The translations under genes and the position numbers were made by a program. A DNA stretch of 64,000 nucleotides from Pedobacter sp. Leaf250 (GTDB taxonomy: Bacteria; Bacteroidota; Bacteroidia; Sphingobacteriales; Sphingobacteriaceae), in assembly GCF_920984735.1 (NCBI RefSeq), contig NZ_CAKLBU010000006.1, positions 124,001 through 188,000 of the forward strand, written 5' to 3'. Positions 18,267 to 28,780 of the stretch are shown one piece after another (position 1 is the first letter of the stretch; each line of letters begins with the position of its first letter). The notes under the pieces were generated by a model. It searched no databases. It was not told where the DNA came from and worked only from the letters and a program-made list of their open reading frames with translations.

Positions 18267-19700
18267 TTAATTGAAGAGTGCTACTTTCGTGAACTGGTCT
18301 GGTAAAGGTTTGGGTACATTGGGATTAGTATTAATCTCCGTCTGCGGATAGATTAACCGGTTTGGTTTCTTAGTACCTGTTTTTAATGGAATAGGTAATT
18401 CTACTACTGGTAAGGCAGAGGAAAGTCTCCGATAATCATTAAATACTTCATATTGCATCAATAGTACAATGTAGCGCTGAACAACAATCTCGTACAACAA
18501 TGCATATTGAATACTGCCTGATGCTGTGGGATTGGCAAGACCATTTGTTCCAAAATCAGACAAAATATAAGGATCATATTTTCTACCAGTGGTTGGCAAA
18601 GTCTTACCATTATATAAACCAGTGCTAAACCTGCTGCGTACGGTATTGAGCGCAACCACCGCATCTTCCAATAAACCTTGCCGAGCAAGTGCTTCAGCAA
18701 GAATCAGCTGGTTTTCACAATAAGTAATTATCGGATGCGAGGCATTTAATACGAAGGCACCGTCTACAGTGTTCGGATCCAAACTACCCGTAGCAGTAAT
18801 TCCTACCTTAAAGAAAAAATTATACAAAGCCGTTTCATCTGTTTTGGTATTGGATGAGCCTATTCTGCTTTTTAGTAATACAGGCAAGTAAGCTCCATCA
18901 AAACCGGTATCACCGGTTCGGGAAACCGCAAAAAAATCATAGTTCTGGTTTATGTCTACACCTATACTATTTCCGTGTGGCACGAATGCATCGCCTGATA
19001 CACCAATTCCAAGTCTGGCACATTCGGCAGCGGCTGCATAATTCGCCAAATGAAGGTTAAGTCTTGCCTTTAAAGTATTGGCAGCAGCTTTCCACTTGGA
19101 AACATCACCTTTATAAATAAAATCCTTTGTAGGGAAAGCGGAGCCGCTGGTTACCGACAGATTTTTAATGGCATCATCCAAAACATTCAACAGCGACTTG
19201 TATACATCACGTTGCGGATCAAATACAGGTGTTGGATAAGTTTTGCCATCAAACGCCTGGCTGTAAGGAACATCACCGTACAAATCTGCAACTTTTTGAA
19301 TAGCGAGCACCTCAAGGATTTGACCCAAGCCCTTTCCCCACTTATTGCCTACTGAATCGGCCTTAAGCTGTATCAGCCTTGCCTGACCAGCTACCGAATA
19401 GATGGTATTCCAGGAAAAATTCTGAGAGGATACAATATATTGAGCATAGCCAAGATGGGCCCGGTTGAGCCCGCTGAGCTGTCCAGACCACATGCTGGCA
19501 ATACGGACATCTGTATCCTCATGCAACAAGGATACACCCAGTAATGTTCCGCTAAAAAGTGTGGGCAAATCGATATTTGTCACCGCATTCGGGTTACTAT
19601 TAATATCTGGTTGATCAAATAACTTTTTACACCCTGTGATTGTAATGGTAAGAACCATTGAAAACACACATAAAGTTATCCGTATATGTTTCATCATCAT
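18267..19700 (-). CDS. SusD/RagB-family outer-membrane lipoprotein
   Basis: A 477-residue lipoprotein with a signal ending TITITGC (Cys24). The body has the SusD-like-2 pattern: DVRIASMWSGQ near the start, LEVLAIQKVADLYGDVPYSQA in the TPR region, ENQLILAEALARQGL, and a C-terminal half ending with VPKPLPDQFTKV. SusD proteins cap the SusC channel and bind the ligand at the surface. The gene lies 15 bases after susC and abuts the permease gene. A normal-length, intact member; ligand unknown. Confidence 0.88.
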   Translation of the reverse strand: MMMKHIRITLCVFSMVLTITITGCKKLFDQPDINSNPNAVTNIDLPTLFSGTLLGVSLLHEDTDVRIASMWSGQLSGLNRAHLGYAQYIVSSQNFSWNTIYSVAGQARLIQLKADSVGNKWGKGLGQILEVLAIQKVADLYGDVPYSQAFDGKTYPTPVFDPQRDVYKSLLNVLDDAIKNLSVTSGSAFPTKDFIYKGDVSKWKAAANTLKARLNLHLANYAAAAECARLGIGVSGDAFVPHGNSIGVDINQNYDFFAVSRTGDTGFDGAYLPVLLKSRIGSSNTKTDETALYNFFFKVGITATGSLDPNTVDGAFVLNASHPIITYCENQLILAEALARQGLLEDAVVALNTVRSRFSTGLYNGKTLPTTGRKYDPYILSDFGTNGLANPTASGSIQYALLYEIVVQRYIVLLMQYEVFNDYRRLSSALPVVELPIPLKTGTKKPNRLIYPQTEINTNPNVPKPLPDQFTKVALFN

Positions 19701-19715
19701 AACTTGTTGTATTGA

Positions 19716-22700
19716 TTAATATTTTACCTGCAAAGAAAAAAGAATAGATTTGGTATTTGGATTGGTAAACCAATCTTGGCCACGGGCTAATCCAGCGCCG
19801 GAAACATTTACTTCCGGATCGGTTCCTGTGTATTTTGTCCATAAAACCAGATTTCTACCTGTTACGCTTAAGTCAATGCCCGATAGCTTGGATAAAAATT
19901 TAATTGATTTCACATTGAAAGAATATTTCAAAGTAGCTTCCCGAATTCTAGAGGCACTTCCATCTTCCACAAACTGTTTATAAGATGCTGAATTGGATGC
20001 CGAACCCCTTCCCTGCCACCAGGCTTGATTAATGGCTACAGGACCCGCACCAAAATCCCTTATTTGTCCCTGAAAAGAAGTGCCTGCGGCGATTACTTTT
20101 CCAGTAACATCTTTCAGCCCTCCAGCTGGAGAAATAACGGTTTGCCCCTGATCTCCATGTGTTCCTATACTGTATAAAGAACCCCTGGTTCCATTAAAAA
20201 AATCGTTTCCTGCAATGCGGTCGAATAATACGAAAAGCGAAAAATTTTTATAGGTAAAAGTGCTACCCAGACCGCCCTGCCATTTAGGATTTGGATTACC
20301 AATAATTTCATTGCTGATACCTGCCTGTGGAAAACCGTTGCCATCCAATATATAATTACCGTTACCGTCTTTCAAAAAGTCTGTTGAATAAAAAATCCCG
20401 AAAGGCTGACCTGGAATCAGGGAAGCATTTTGCATATAACTATCAGGTAAGGTATACACGCTGGCTCCCGCAAGGGAATTTACCACATTTCTGTTCATCG
20501 CGAAAGTGGCTGATAGATTCCATCTGAAATCACCCAGGCGCAATGCATCTCCATTAAAGTCAATTTCCAGACCTTTGTTCGAAAGCACAGCAGCATTTGC
20601 ATTTTTGATGGCAAAACCTGTTTCGCTAGGCACATTTATCGGGAGGATCACGTCCTTGGTTTGATTGGTATAAGCGGTTACTGAAACATTTAACCTGTTA
20701 TTGAACATCCTAAGGTCTAAACCAATCTCACTTTCGGTCTTTCGCTCGGGGCGCAGGTTGTCATTGCCTTCGGTCAAACTTCTAACATAGCCTCCTCCAT
20801 ACAAACTGCTTACAGAAGATAACCCACGGGTAAAAGTGTCACCATATACCGCCGGACTAAACGTTGTAAAATTAAGGTACGGCTGAGGTTGAATTCCTAC
20901 TTGTCCCCAGGTAAGGCGAAGCTTGGCAAAATTCAGAAAAGGTATATCATCAAGCCCTTTGATCTTGGTAAGTTGCCAGGCCAGGGCAGCAGAAGGGAAA
21001 AAGAAAGTATTGTTAGCCTGTGCACCAAAAGTAGAAGCACTCTCCGATCTTCCTGACAATGTTAGATAAAACATATTATAGGCTTCTAAATCTGCTTGCA
21101 GGTAATATGCATAAGTCCGGATTAAGGAACTATAATTACTTGCAGAAAGATTTGAATTTAGTGCATTAGTAAGAATGTCGGGCGCTGTTGGCACGATTAA
21201 ATTCGATATCGCGTCAGATTGTGTCGCTCTTCTCCTGCTGTTATAGTTAACGCCGAGTAATAATGTACCACCAAAATCATCATTGAATTTTTTATTGGCA
21301 GCAGCAAAAAGATCAGTATTAAACTGCTTTTCAGAAACCTGGCTTCTCGACAAATATCCGTTAAGAAAAAGCGCTGAGTTTCTCGCGAAACGCTCAGTTC
21401 TATCATCAACATAATTATCAATTCCAGAGCGGCCGGTAATATTTAACCAGGAAACTGGTGTTAATCCGATTTCTACAACTCCGGTCAGACGATCGACATT
21501 ACTGCTGTTCCTGTTATTATTAATGTTCCATACCGGATTAGAATAAATAGTGGATAAATCCTTTCCCAACGGATTACGGTAAGATACATGCGCATTTTGC
21601 AAAACCTCACCAGAAGCATTGGTGTAGCTACCCTGATAAAGCGAATTATTGAAATCTGCAGGGGTTCTTGTGGTACCTAATAATAAACCATCCACATTAT
21701 CTCCTTCCTGAACCCTTAGCGATTTTGCTTTTGTGTAACCAAGGTTTACAGAGGCTTTGATCCAGGAGTTAAATCTTGTTGAGGCGTTAACCCGAGCCGT
21801 ATTACGGTCGTATTCACTTAATGATTTAATAATCCCATCTTGACTTAAATTGGCATAACTGATGAAGAAATTTGACTTTTCATCGCCCCCACTTAAAGCG
21901 AGTGAATTATCCAGAAAATGACCCGTTTGGAAAATATCCCCATATCGATCGAAAACTTCCCTACTATTTTTACCTCCATGGGGATTAGCCGCATTTCCGG
22001 CAGGTATAGCATATCTGATGCTTCCATCCTGCAGTACAGTATATCCCTGGTAGCCGGCAGCGCCAGGATTGGTGATATAGGTGTCGCTTGCCCCTGTCCG
22101 GCTGGAGATCAGATCACCAAAACTTAATTTGTCACCCTGGTTATAAAATCCACCAGTACCTTGCCCATATGTGCTTTGCAGTTCAGGTAATTTATTTACC
22201 CTATCAAGCGATAAGGTAGAATTAAATACAATATTGACTTTCCCATTGGTGTTTTTTCCTTTCTTTGTGGTAATAATCACCACTCCGTTTGCAGCTCTTG
22301 TTCCCCAAAGCGCCGCAGCTGAGGCCCCTTTAAGAACTTCCATACTCTCAATGTCTTCCGGATTTATATCATTGATTCTCGATTGCTGAATGATGCCATT
22401 TCCCGCAGCGGTTCCAAGATTGTCGCTGGCATTACTTACCGGTATCCCATCAACAATAAATAATGGCTGAGCACTTCCATTAATGGTATTCTGCCCCCTG
22501 ATTTGTATATAACCACCAGAACCTGGATCCCCGCCATTTCTGGTAATTAAAACACCGGAAACTTTACTGCTGATTCCCGTAAGTAGTGTTGTTTCACCGG
22601 AGCTGGCAATGGCCGCACCTTTGATGGTAGATACGGAAGAGCCAAACTTATCCCTTTCGGTTTCAATACCAATTGCGTTGATGATCACTTCAGCTAACTG

Positions 22701-23003
22701 TTTTGAATCAGAAAGAAGCAAAACATCGATTGATGTTTTATTCCCGATCAATTGCTTATATTCTGTCATGCCTATCATTGAAAAAACGATAGTTTCCCCG
22801 CCACCAGACAAAACAATTCTATAAAAGCCATTTTTATCGGTAGTAGTAGCCTGGGATGTGCCCTGGATTTTTACAGTTACACCGGGAAGTACGAGATTAG
22901 TTTCTGCTTCTTTTACGGTTCCGGATATAACTTTTTCCTGCGCAAAAATTGGGCAGGATAAGTAAAAAATGAAGAAAATTAAAATGAGTAGTTTTTTATT
23001 CAT
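19716..23003 (-). CDS. SusC/RagA-family TonB-dependent receptor
   Basis: A 1095-residue protein, full length for SusC. The signal peptide ends PIFAQE near residue 22. A carboxypeptidase-regulatory-like domain covers about 25-100, then the plug with the SusC-typical ITRNGGDPGSGGYIQIRGQ and LKGASAAALWGTRAANGVV, then the barrel ending in FSLQVKY. It imports its substrate across the outer membrane using TonB energy. It heads the operon with SusD and an AmpG-like permease. There is no STN domain and no sigma/anti-sigma pair nearby, so control may come from the divergent MarR-type gene at 23559. Confidence 0.92.
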   Translation of the reverse strand: MNKKLLILIFFIFYLSCPIFAQEKVISGTVKEAETNLVLPGVTVKIQGTSQATTTDKNGFYRIVLSGGGETIVFSMIGMTEYKQLIGNKTSIDVLLLSDSKQLAEVIINAIGIETERDKFGSSVSTIKGAAIASSGETTLLTGISSKVSGVLITRNGGDPGSGGYIQIRGQNTINGSAQPLFIVDGIPVSNASDNLGTAAGNGIIQQSRINDINPEDIESMEVLKGASAAALWGTRAANGVVIITTKKGKNTNGKVNIVFNSTLSLDRVNKLPELQSTYGQGTGGFYNQGDKLSFGDLISSRTGASDTYITNPGAAGYQGYTVLQDGSIRYAIPAGNAANPHGGKNSREVFDRYGDIFQTGHFLDNSLALSGGDEKSNFFISYANLSQDGIIKSLSEYDRNTARVNASTRFNSWIKASVNLGYTKAKSLRVQEGDNVDGLLLGTTRTPADFNNSLYQGSYTNASGEVLQNAHVSYRNPLGKDLSTIYSNPVWNINNNRNSSNVDRLTGVVEIGLTPVSWLNITGRSGIDNYVDDRTERFARNSALFLNGYLSRSQVSEKQFNTDLFAAANKKFNDDFGGTLLLGVNYNSRRRATQSDAISNLIVPTAPDILTNALNSNLSASNYSSLIRTYAYYLQADLEAYNMFYLTLSGRSESASTFGAQANNTFFFPSAALAWQLTKIKGLDDIPFLNFAKLRLTWGQVGIQPQPYLNFTTFSPAVYGDTFTRGLSSVSSLYGGGYVRSLTEGNDNLRPERKTESEIGLDLRMFNNRLNVSVTAYTNQTKDVILPINVPSETGFAIKNANAAVLSNKGLEIDFNGDALRLGDFRWNLSATFAMNRNVVNSLAGASVYTLPDSYMQNASLIPGQPFGIFYSTDFLKDGNGNYILDGNGFPQAGISNEIIGNPNPKWQGGLGSTFTYKNFSLFVLFDRIAGNDFFNGTRGSLYSIGTHGDQGQTVISPAGGLKDVTGKVIAAGTSFQGQIRDFGAGPVAINQAWWQGRGSASNSASYKQFVEDGSASRIREATLKYSFNVKSIKFLSKLSGIDLSVTGRNLVLWTKYTGTDPEVNVSGAGLARGQDWFTNPNTKSILFSLQVKY

Positions 23004-23558
23004 AGGTGATTTTTTACTGATTTTCGCATTTTATAAAACTGCTGCAGGCTCTGTATCATTAAGGAATGAAACAACACATTGCTGTACTAATTTTTTTAGC
23101 TTATAGCTATGTCATTATTATAAAATTCGAACAAATTTAGCAATTATATTAAGTTAAGTAGATCGGCACAAATTGTTTCGTACTCCTTTAACAACTATTT
23201 CACTTTCCACATATGTTGCAATTCGAAATAATCATCAAACAAAAATAGTATATTTATAAACTTTATTTAAATAAATTAGATTATAAATATACAAATAATT
23301 TGGAAATCGGTTTTGGTAATCTTATTGAGAAATAATTTCAACACATGATGCAGACTTTGGGATTTGGAGCAACACTTTTTTGACGAGATAAAAACCAAAA
23401 GACATTAGCTGGCAACCACACATTTAGTGATGAAATAAACTTAATTGGATCACCAGACATATTATTTTCTTTAAATGGAAGCCAGTGAAACTTAAAAACT
23501 ATATTTTCGCAAAGATAAAATTCAGCATAAATCAATTATAAACCATTATTATAAAACG
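23004..23558. other. Divergent control region between susC and the MarR-type gene
   Basis: A 555-bp AT-rich region. It contains a perfect 14-bp palindrome, tttatttaaataaa, at 23262-23275, a possible but low-information operator. No coding frame has convincing character. Confidence 0.4.
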
Positions 23559-24179
23559 ATGATGTATAAACTGATAAATGATCTACTATCATTAGTAAAA
23601 ACTTACGAGAGTAGCTGCGTGGATGCGAAAGATGATTTAAATTCTTTTTTAGCATGGAATGGTACACAAAACGCTGCAGAAGAAGTCCAAAAACCTAAAG
23701 AAGGCGAATGGACTGGAAAGACCAATGGCCGTTCGGCGGATAGCGTGATTAATACTGCACTCGTTCATCTTTACAGATATGCTAAAGTTCAGGCAAAGGC
23801 TGCCATAACCAATAGTTCATTTTCAACGCCCGACGAATTCATATACCTGATTAATCTTCAATCTGTTGGGAGTATGACTAAATCAGCGCTAATAAAAGAA
23901 AATATACATGATAAGCCGGCGGGAACACTTATTATTAAACGACTTTTAGATAAAGGTTTGATCAGCCAGCAACCTTCCGGAACAGATAAACGCAATATGA
24001 TCTTGAGCATATCGGTAAAAGGAACGCAGGAGCTGAACAAAAGTATTGAAAAAATCAGGATGGCATCGGCAAATGTTACAACCCCGCTAGACCTTGATGA
24101 GAAAATTCAGCTGATTTCCCTGCTTCAAAAACTCGAAGATTTTCATTTTGCTCAAAATTTTGAAAAGATTGGAAAATGA
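23559..24179 (+). CDS. MarR-family transcriptional regulator
   Basis: A 206-residue protein with a winged helix-turn-helix in the middle (about residues 88-165): MTKSALIKENIHDKPAGTLIIKRLLDKGLISQ, then SGTDKRNMILSISVKG, the MarR wing. The N-terminal part is longer than usual for MarR proteins and carries helical segments. It is divergent from the susC-susD-permease operon, so that operon is the natural target candidate. The ligand is unknown. Confidence 0.82.
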   Translation: MMYKLINDLLSLVKTYESSCVDAKDDLNSFLAWNGTQNAAEEVQKPKEGEWTGKTNGRSADSVINTALVHLYRYAKVQAKAAITNSSFSTPDEFIYLINLQSVGSMTKSALIKENIHDKPAGTLIIKRLLDKGLISQQPSGTDKRNMILSISVKGTQELNKSIEKIRMASANVTTPLDLDEKIQLISLLQKLEDFHFAQNFEKIGK

Positions 24180-24335
24180 TATCGAACGAAAATTAGATTT
24201 GATTGTTAACTAACTTGAGAAGATTTTGGTTAGGCTGACAAATTGCAGCGACAAATGTGTAAAACAGAAAAGCATCAGATAACTGAAGTACAATGAGCAA
24301 GAATAAAAAAACTTAATCAAAATAATTACTGGGAA

Positions 24336-24620
24336 ATGAATTACACCAATAAATTATCAGCAATAGAAATAGACAGGATTATAGAAATGGCCTGGGAAGA
24401 CCGGACAACATTTGATGCCATTGAAACACAATTCGGATTGAACCACCAGGAAGTTATTGTGCTGATGAGGCATGAAATGAAAGAGCGAAGTTTTAAAATG
24501 TGGCGGAAACGAATGACAGGCAGATCGACCAAACATCAGGCATTGAGAAATTATACAAATTCTAGATTTAAGTGCGATCGTCAGCGGACAATTTCAAATA
24601 ACAAAATCACCAAACGTTAG
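24336..24620 (+). CDS. Small conserved TIGR03643/DUF2805-type protein
   Basis: A 94-residue protein whose first 65 residues match the TIGR03643/DUF2805 pattern: a helix-turn-helix-like region EIDRIIEMAWEDRTTFDAIE followed by FGLNHQEVIVLMRHEMKERSF and WRKRMTGR. The basic C-terminal tail (from about residue 66) is less typical. The function of the family is unknown; the architecture suggests nucleic-acid binding. It follows the MarR gene by 156 bp and has no evident operon partner. Confidence 0.78.
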   Translation: MNYTNKLSAIEIDRIIEMAWEDRTTFDAIETQFGLNHQEVIVLMRHEMKERSFKMWRKRMTGRSTKHQALRNYTNSRFKCDRQRTISNNKITKR

Positions 24621-24981
24621 CGATATCGGGATGAACTTAAACCCAACATTCCGACAAAAAAATCAGTGCAATCTCTATAGTTGATCAAATCATCAACTAT
24701 TCATGGAATCTTGAATTGATAATTCTAAATTGATTTGTCCTCACCGACCGTAGTTATTGATGTCATCTCTCCTAAACGTACCGTGTATTTCCATACTCTC
24801 ATTTATAGCTAAAATCAGGCGTATCAATCAAAGACTGATAATCAGCGCCTTGCAATCATCAGCCATGCTCATCATCGCTTTTGTAAAACTTTAATCTCTT
24901 TTTAACATCCTTTTTCATTTTATTATGTTGTTGTAGATAAACAATACAAATGCCATTTACAATAATTTAATAAACATTAGC
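24621..24981. other. Intergenic region before the AI-2E/PerM permease gene
   Basis: A 361-bp AT-rich stretch with no supported gene or strong repeat. It should hold the permease promoter. Confidence 0.35.
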
Positions 24982-26058
24982 ATGAAAACCAATGACAATT
25001 CATTTCGGACCCTAACATCATTAATATTATATACCGCAGGATTAATTATTTTGCTCTGGTTCCTTCATCAGATATTAAATGTAGTATTGATTGCAATTTT
25101 TGCCGTTGTGTTTGGTCTTATCATTAATGCCCCAGTAAATAAATTAGAAAAGAAAGGGCTTAAGCGGTGGCTTGCATCGTTAATTGTATTCAGTATAATT
25201 TTTGGTATTTCCATTTTGCTTTTTAGGATAGTCATCCCACAGTTGATTACTCAACTAAACAGCTTATTACAAGATTTGCCCGTATATTATAAAGCAGTAA
25301 CTGATTACATAGACAAACTAATCAATAATTTCCCCCAGCTACAAAAACAAATTGATCAAAGTGAAATTTCAATCTCTTCTGCTATACCATCAATTGGCAA
25401 TGTTGTAAAGGGCATAGGAAACTTTTCTATTTCATTATTTAGTAACTTATTTATTTTTATCGTATTCATATGTATGATAGTTTTTTTCGTTGGTAACCCT
25501 AAGCCTTTGATAGAACTTTATCTTACATTATTTCCTGTAGAAAAACGAGATAAAGCAGCAAATGCTATTGTAAATACTTCGATTATGCTGGTAGGCTGGA
25601 TGAAATCAAATGTGATTGCAGGAACGATTGAGGCGGTGGTAGTTTATTGTTTTTTAACCTGGATGGAAGTTCCCGGAGCCCTGGTGTGGGCAGCACTTGC
25701 TTTTTTCTCAGAATTGATACCAAAATTAGGATTCTATATTATGGCTATTCCGCCTACATTAGTCGCATTATCAGTTAGTGGAATGACAGCGCTATGGTGC
25801 CTGATATTCTTTTTAATACTCAATGAACTGATCTCAGATTTTTTAATGCCCAAACTACGTTCTTCCACAATGAACATCCATCCTATGTCAAGTCTATTTA
25901 TGCTACTAGCCGGAGCGGCAGCATTCGGTTTAATTGGTGCATTGTTGGCCACACCTTTATCTGCTATAATAAAAGCTTATTATGAGGAATTTTACCTAAA
26001 ACAATTTCCAGAAGATCCTGAACTGGAAAATCGAACCCAGAAAATCATTGAAGCTTAA
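24982..26058 (+). CDS. AI-2E/PerM (YdiK)-family membrane protein
   Basis: A 358-residue protein with two N-terminal helices, an amphipathic region (LPVYYKAVTDYIDKLINNFP) and five or six C-terminal helices including SELIPKLGFYIMAIPPTLVAL and LLAGAAAFGLIGALLATPLSA, the pattern of the AI-2E transporter family (PF01594). Members include TqsA, thought to export the autoinducer AI-2, and others linked to ion or sodium efflux; the sequence does not say which applies here. It stands alone, with 230 bp or more on both sides. Confidence 0.87.
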   Translation: MKTNDNSFRTLTSLILYTAGLIILLWFLHQILNVVLIAIFAVVFGLIINAPVNKLEKKGLKRWLASLIVFSIIFGISILLFRIVIPQLITQLNSLLQDLPVYYKAVTDYIDKLINNFPQLQKQIDQSEISISSAIPSIGNVVKGIGNFSISLFSNLFIFIVFICMIVFFVGNPKPLIELYLTLFPVEKRDKAANAIVNTSIMLVGWMKSNVIAGTIEAVVVYCFLTWMEVPGALVWAALAFFSELIPKLGFYIMAIPPTLVALSVSGMTALWCLIFFLILNELISDFLMPKLRSSTMNIHPMSSLFMLLAGAAAFGLIGALLATPLSAIIKAYYEEFYLKQFPEDPELENRTQKIIEA

Positions 26059-26290
26059 TTTTTAATAGAATAGCATCGATTTTTGATTATGAGAAGGATT
26101 CAGGAAATTAAAATAAGAGAGCACCACCCGATTCAGATTGATCTGGGCAGCTTGATTTTATTCTTCTTTATATTGCATTAAAAATAGAGATTCAGTTGAA
26201 GATATTATATTAATTCCATTTGCAATAGAAACTTTCGTTAAAACAGATCAGTTGCCTGTCGCCAATAGCGTTTCAAGAAGTGTATTGACA

Positions 26291-27865
26291 TTATTTTTTG
26301 TGCTCCAGTTCCAATACCTTTTCAAACATCGGATCATGCTTTTCAAGAAAATCTTTCCCATAAATATGCTCTTTAGTCGTTGTCCGTAATTGTAAATGTT
26401 CAATGGTATATTGAACAGGATATTCCACATGATTCTGAAAAATATCACCCACTCGTTTAATGTCTGTCAAATCAATCTGAGGTTCTACCCTGAAAATGAA
26501 TTTGCTGTAAGGCAGCATGATCATCAGTGTGCTGGCCTGAAGCCCACCAAGAAGATCGGGCGTTTCTCCAATGCTAACCAACTGTTCACTGTTCTTTGCC
26601 AGGCTGGAGAGGTTGCTGGCCGAGGAATAGATGAATTTATCCTGAAGCACATATATTTTTCCATCAAAGGGTAAGGTTAAAGTATCTGGTACGACAAAAT
26701 TAAAATTCTGTTTAATGTAGTACATTTCCGGCGATTTTAGCGTGGGTACACCAGGATCAAAAGTGAAGGTTTTATTCTTTAATACAGAATCCCTGTTAAT
26801 ATGGTAATGTGCCTGAATGTAAGGGCTGAAATTTCTGGCTACCACTACCTTTTTCTTTAAGGTATCACGAACGATTTTCCTTAGGAATTTGCTATAGGTA
26901 TTATCACTTCCTCCACCATTTCCTCTGATATCGATCACGATACTTTTCACCTTGTGATGATCGAAAACCAAAGCCATCCTACGTTTAATCGTATCTCCCA
27001 GTTCTTCCCTCATGGCAGGAATTTTAGCATAAAATATGCCCGACTTCTCAAAATAGTGTGTTACTACGGTATCTGTCTGGCTAAAATAGCCATAGTCGTT
27101 GCTTTTCTTGGTTAAATAAGTGACCGTATCCTGTTTAGCGATGTGCAAATTATACCTGTTTTTGTTTTTATCGGCAAAAACAAGTTTGAGCGTACCATTT
27201 TTATAGATTTCTGCCGGCCAGTAAAAATTTTCATCGTATACCCTATTCCTCATCCTGTCCCAACGTAATGGAGAAACGAGTGTAGTGAGTGTCTTCACAA
27301 AATCATGAATACTTTTGCCATTGCAACTCAGCAACTTCATGCCAGATGGATAACTTTTCCCCTTATAATTAAAGGCTAGCAGATTATAATATTCTCCTGA
27401 TGTATAAATTAAATTCAGTTCAGGTTTAGCATAATAGGCCTCCTTTAAATATTTAACATATTTGTACATATTAACAGTACTTGCGCTGTCAAAGGATACT
27501 AGCTTAGCGGGTACCCAATATTTATTAACAATATCAAGCAAAGTAGCATTTAGCTGACTGGTATGGCCGTCTTGCGAAACGTTAAGCGTCTTTTTAATAA
27601 TCTGCAGATACTCACCCATTGATGTTTTGGGCGTGATCTTTTTTTTAAGCTGTCTGGCGTACCGATTAAAGTCAATTCCCCTTACCTCTTTATTGTAATA
27701 TATAACCGGGCTCGTTTGTTTGATATAGGAAACAAGCGAATCATGCTCACTTAGCATTTGAGCGTAAGTTATTTTTGGCAAGTCTTCCGTATTCGTAACC
27801 TGGGCTTGGGCATTGGTGCATTCAGCCACAAGAAAAGAGATCATTATTAAAACAAGGTATTTCAT
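26291..27865 (-). CDS. S41-family (C-terminal processing type) serine peptidase, secreted
   Basis: A 524-residue protein with a signal peptide ending near residue 20. The catalytic part holds the S41 signatures: VKSIVIDIRGNGGGSDNTY in the middle and KIYVLQDKFIYSSASNLSSL further on, where the Ser of YSSAS is the likely nucleophile. The N-terminal half has no obvious PDZ motif. S41 proteins in Bacteroidota act in the periplasm or outer membrane on protein C-termini. It is the only gene between two regulators and may be controlled by the AraC-type gene upstream (start 28780) on the same strand. Confidence 0.85.
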   Translation of the reverse strand: MKYLVLIMISFLVAECTNAQAQVTNTEDLPKITYAQMLSEHDSLVSYIKQTSPVIYYNKEVRGIDFNRYARQLKKKITPKTSMGEYLQIIKKTLNVSQDGHTSQLNATLLDIVNKYWVPAKLVSFDSASTVNMYKYVKYLKEAYYAKPELNLIYTSGEYYNLLAFNYKGKSYPSGMKLLSCNGKSIHDFVKTLTTLVSPLRWDRMRNRVYDENFYWPAEIYKNGTLKLVFADKNKNRYNLHIAKQDTVTYLTKKSNDYGYFSQTDTVVTHYFEKSGIFYAKIPAMREELGDTIKRRMALVFDHHKVKSIVIDIRGNGGGSDNTYSKFLRKIVRDTLKKKVVVARNFSPYIQAHYHINRDSVLKNKTFTFDPGVPTLKSPEMYYIKQNFNFVVPDTLTLPFDGKIYVLQDKFIYSSASNLSSLAKNSEQLVSIGETPDLLGGLQASTLMIMLPYSKFIFRVEPQIDLTDIKRVGDIFQNHVEYPVQYTIEHLQLRTTTKEHIYGKDFLEKHDPMFEKVLELEHKK

Positions 27866-27922
27866 CTGTTATTTTTTTTACAAAGAAACTCAAGAGGAAT
27901 TTCTCAAAATTGTAAAAATCGT

Positions 27923-28780
27923 TCAGCGATGATTTTTATTTTGGTAAATCCATGCCAGATTGTTCTGCTCTATGGAAATTTTATTTATAAGCTGTTTTGG
28001 AGAGTAACCGGAAAATGCTTTAAAATCCTTTATGAAGTGGGCCTGATCATAGTAAAGATTTGCATGGGCAACACTTGTTAAGGCCTGTTTCCTCTGAAGA
28101 ATTTCATTAAGAATATTCCTGAAGCGATTGGTGTTGATATAGGATTTAGGATTTAGACCAACATTATATTTGAACAGGCGAAATAACGTGGGCGGGCTAA
28201 TGCCAAGTTTTTTCGCCAGCATATCAATAGTTAGATGATCGCTACCAGTTGAGATGAAATCTAGTGCTTCTTTAAGTTTTTCAGGCTGCCTGATCTTTAG
28301 GTTCGACATTAGGATATGTTCTAATTTCTCCGCTCTTTTAAAAAGATCTTCATCGTCAAATATTTCTTCCAGTAAAAAATGACTGTTGCGTCCAAATATA
28401 TCAAATACATGATCTGCACTCAACAGATCCTGATAAGATTCATTGGTAAAAGCTGTTAAGGCAGCTGGTTCAAATAAGATACAAATCTGATCAAGGGCAG
28501 AATGTACATTGACATGAAAAGGCATCTTGTGGAAACCAAATAGTCTGCTTTTGAAACTGGATGAATCCTTTGAAACAATGCAATGATTTGATTTTGAATC
28601 ACTTGTGTACTCGATTTTATTTTCCTTGTAAATAGCAAGGCAAAGGTTGTTGTTTGGAAAGGTGGAATAACTCACAAGCCCGGCATCTGGCTTTCTGAAG
28701 AATAAAAAATATTGAACAAATTTCTTCAGCAATTCATTCCTGGGTTTAATAATTATAGCATCCATTGTTTGTGCGGGCAA
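27923..28780 (-). CDS. AraC-family transcriptional regulator
   Basis: A 285-residue protein with a C-terminal pair of helix-turn-helices (about 175-275): LTIDMLAKKLGISPPTLFRLFKYNVGLNPKSYIN, then ALTSVAHANLYYDQAHFIKDFKAFSGYSPKQL. The N-terminal half is a DUF6597-like sensor. The start may be at 28780 or the in-frame ATG 15 bases later. Its stop is 57 bp upstream of the S41 peptidase start, so the two could be co-transcribed. The inducer is unknown. Confidence 0.87.
   Translation of the reverse strand: MPAQTMDAIIIKPRNELLKKFVQYFLFFRKPDAGLVSYSTFPNNNLCLAIYKENKIEYTSDSKSNHCIVSKDSSSFKSRLFGFHKMPFHVNVHSALDQICILFEPAALTAFTNESYQDLLSADHVFDIFGRNSHFLLEEIFDDEDLFKRAEKLEHILMSNLKIRQPEKLKEALDFISTGSDHLTIDMLAKKLGISPPTLFRLFKYNVGLNPKSYINTNRFRNILNEILQRKQALTSVAHANLYYDQAHFIKDFKAFSGYSPKQLINKISIEQNNLAWIYQNKNHR

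Noticed and set aside
23338..23535. Reverse-strand frame of 65 codons in the susC-MarR gap
   Set aside because: No family resemblance and it occupies a probable promoter region.
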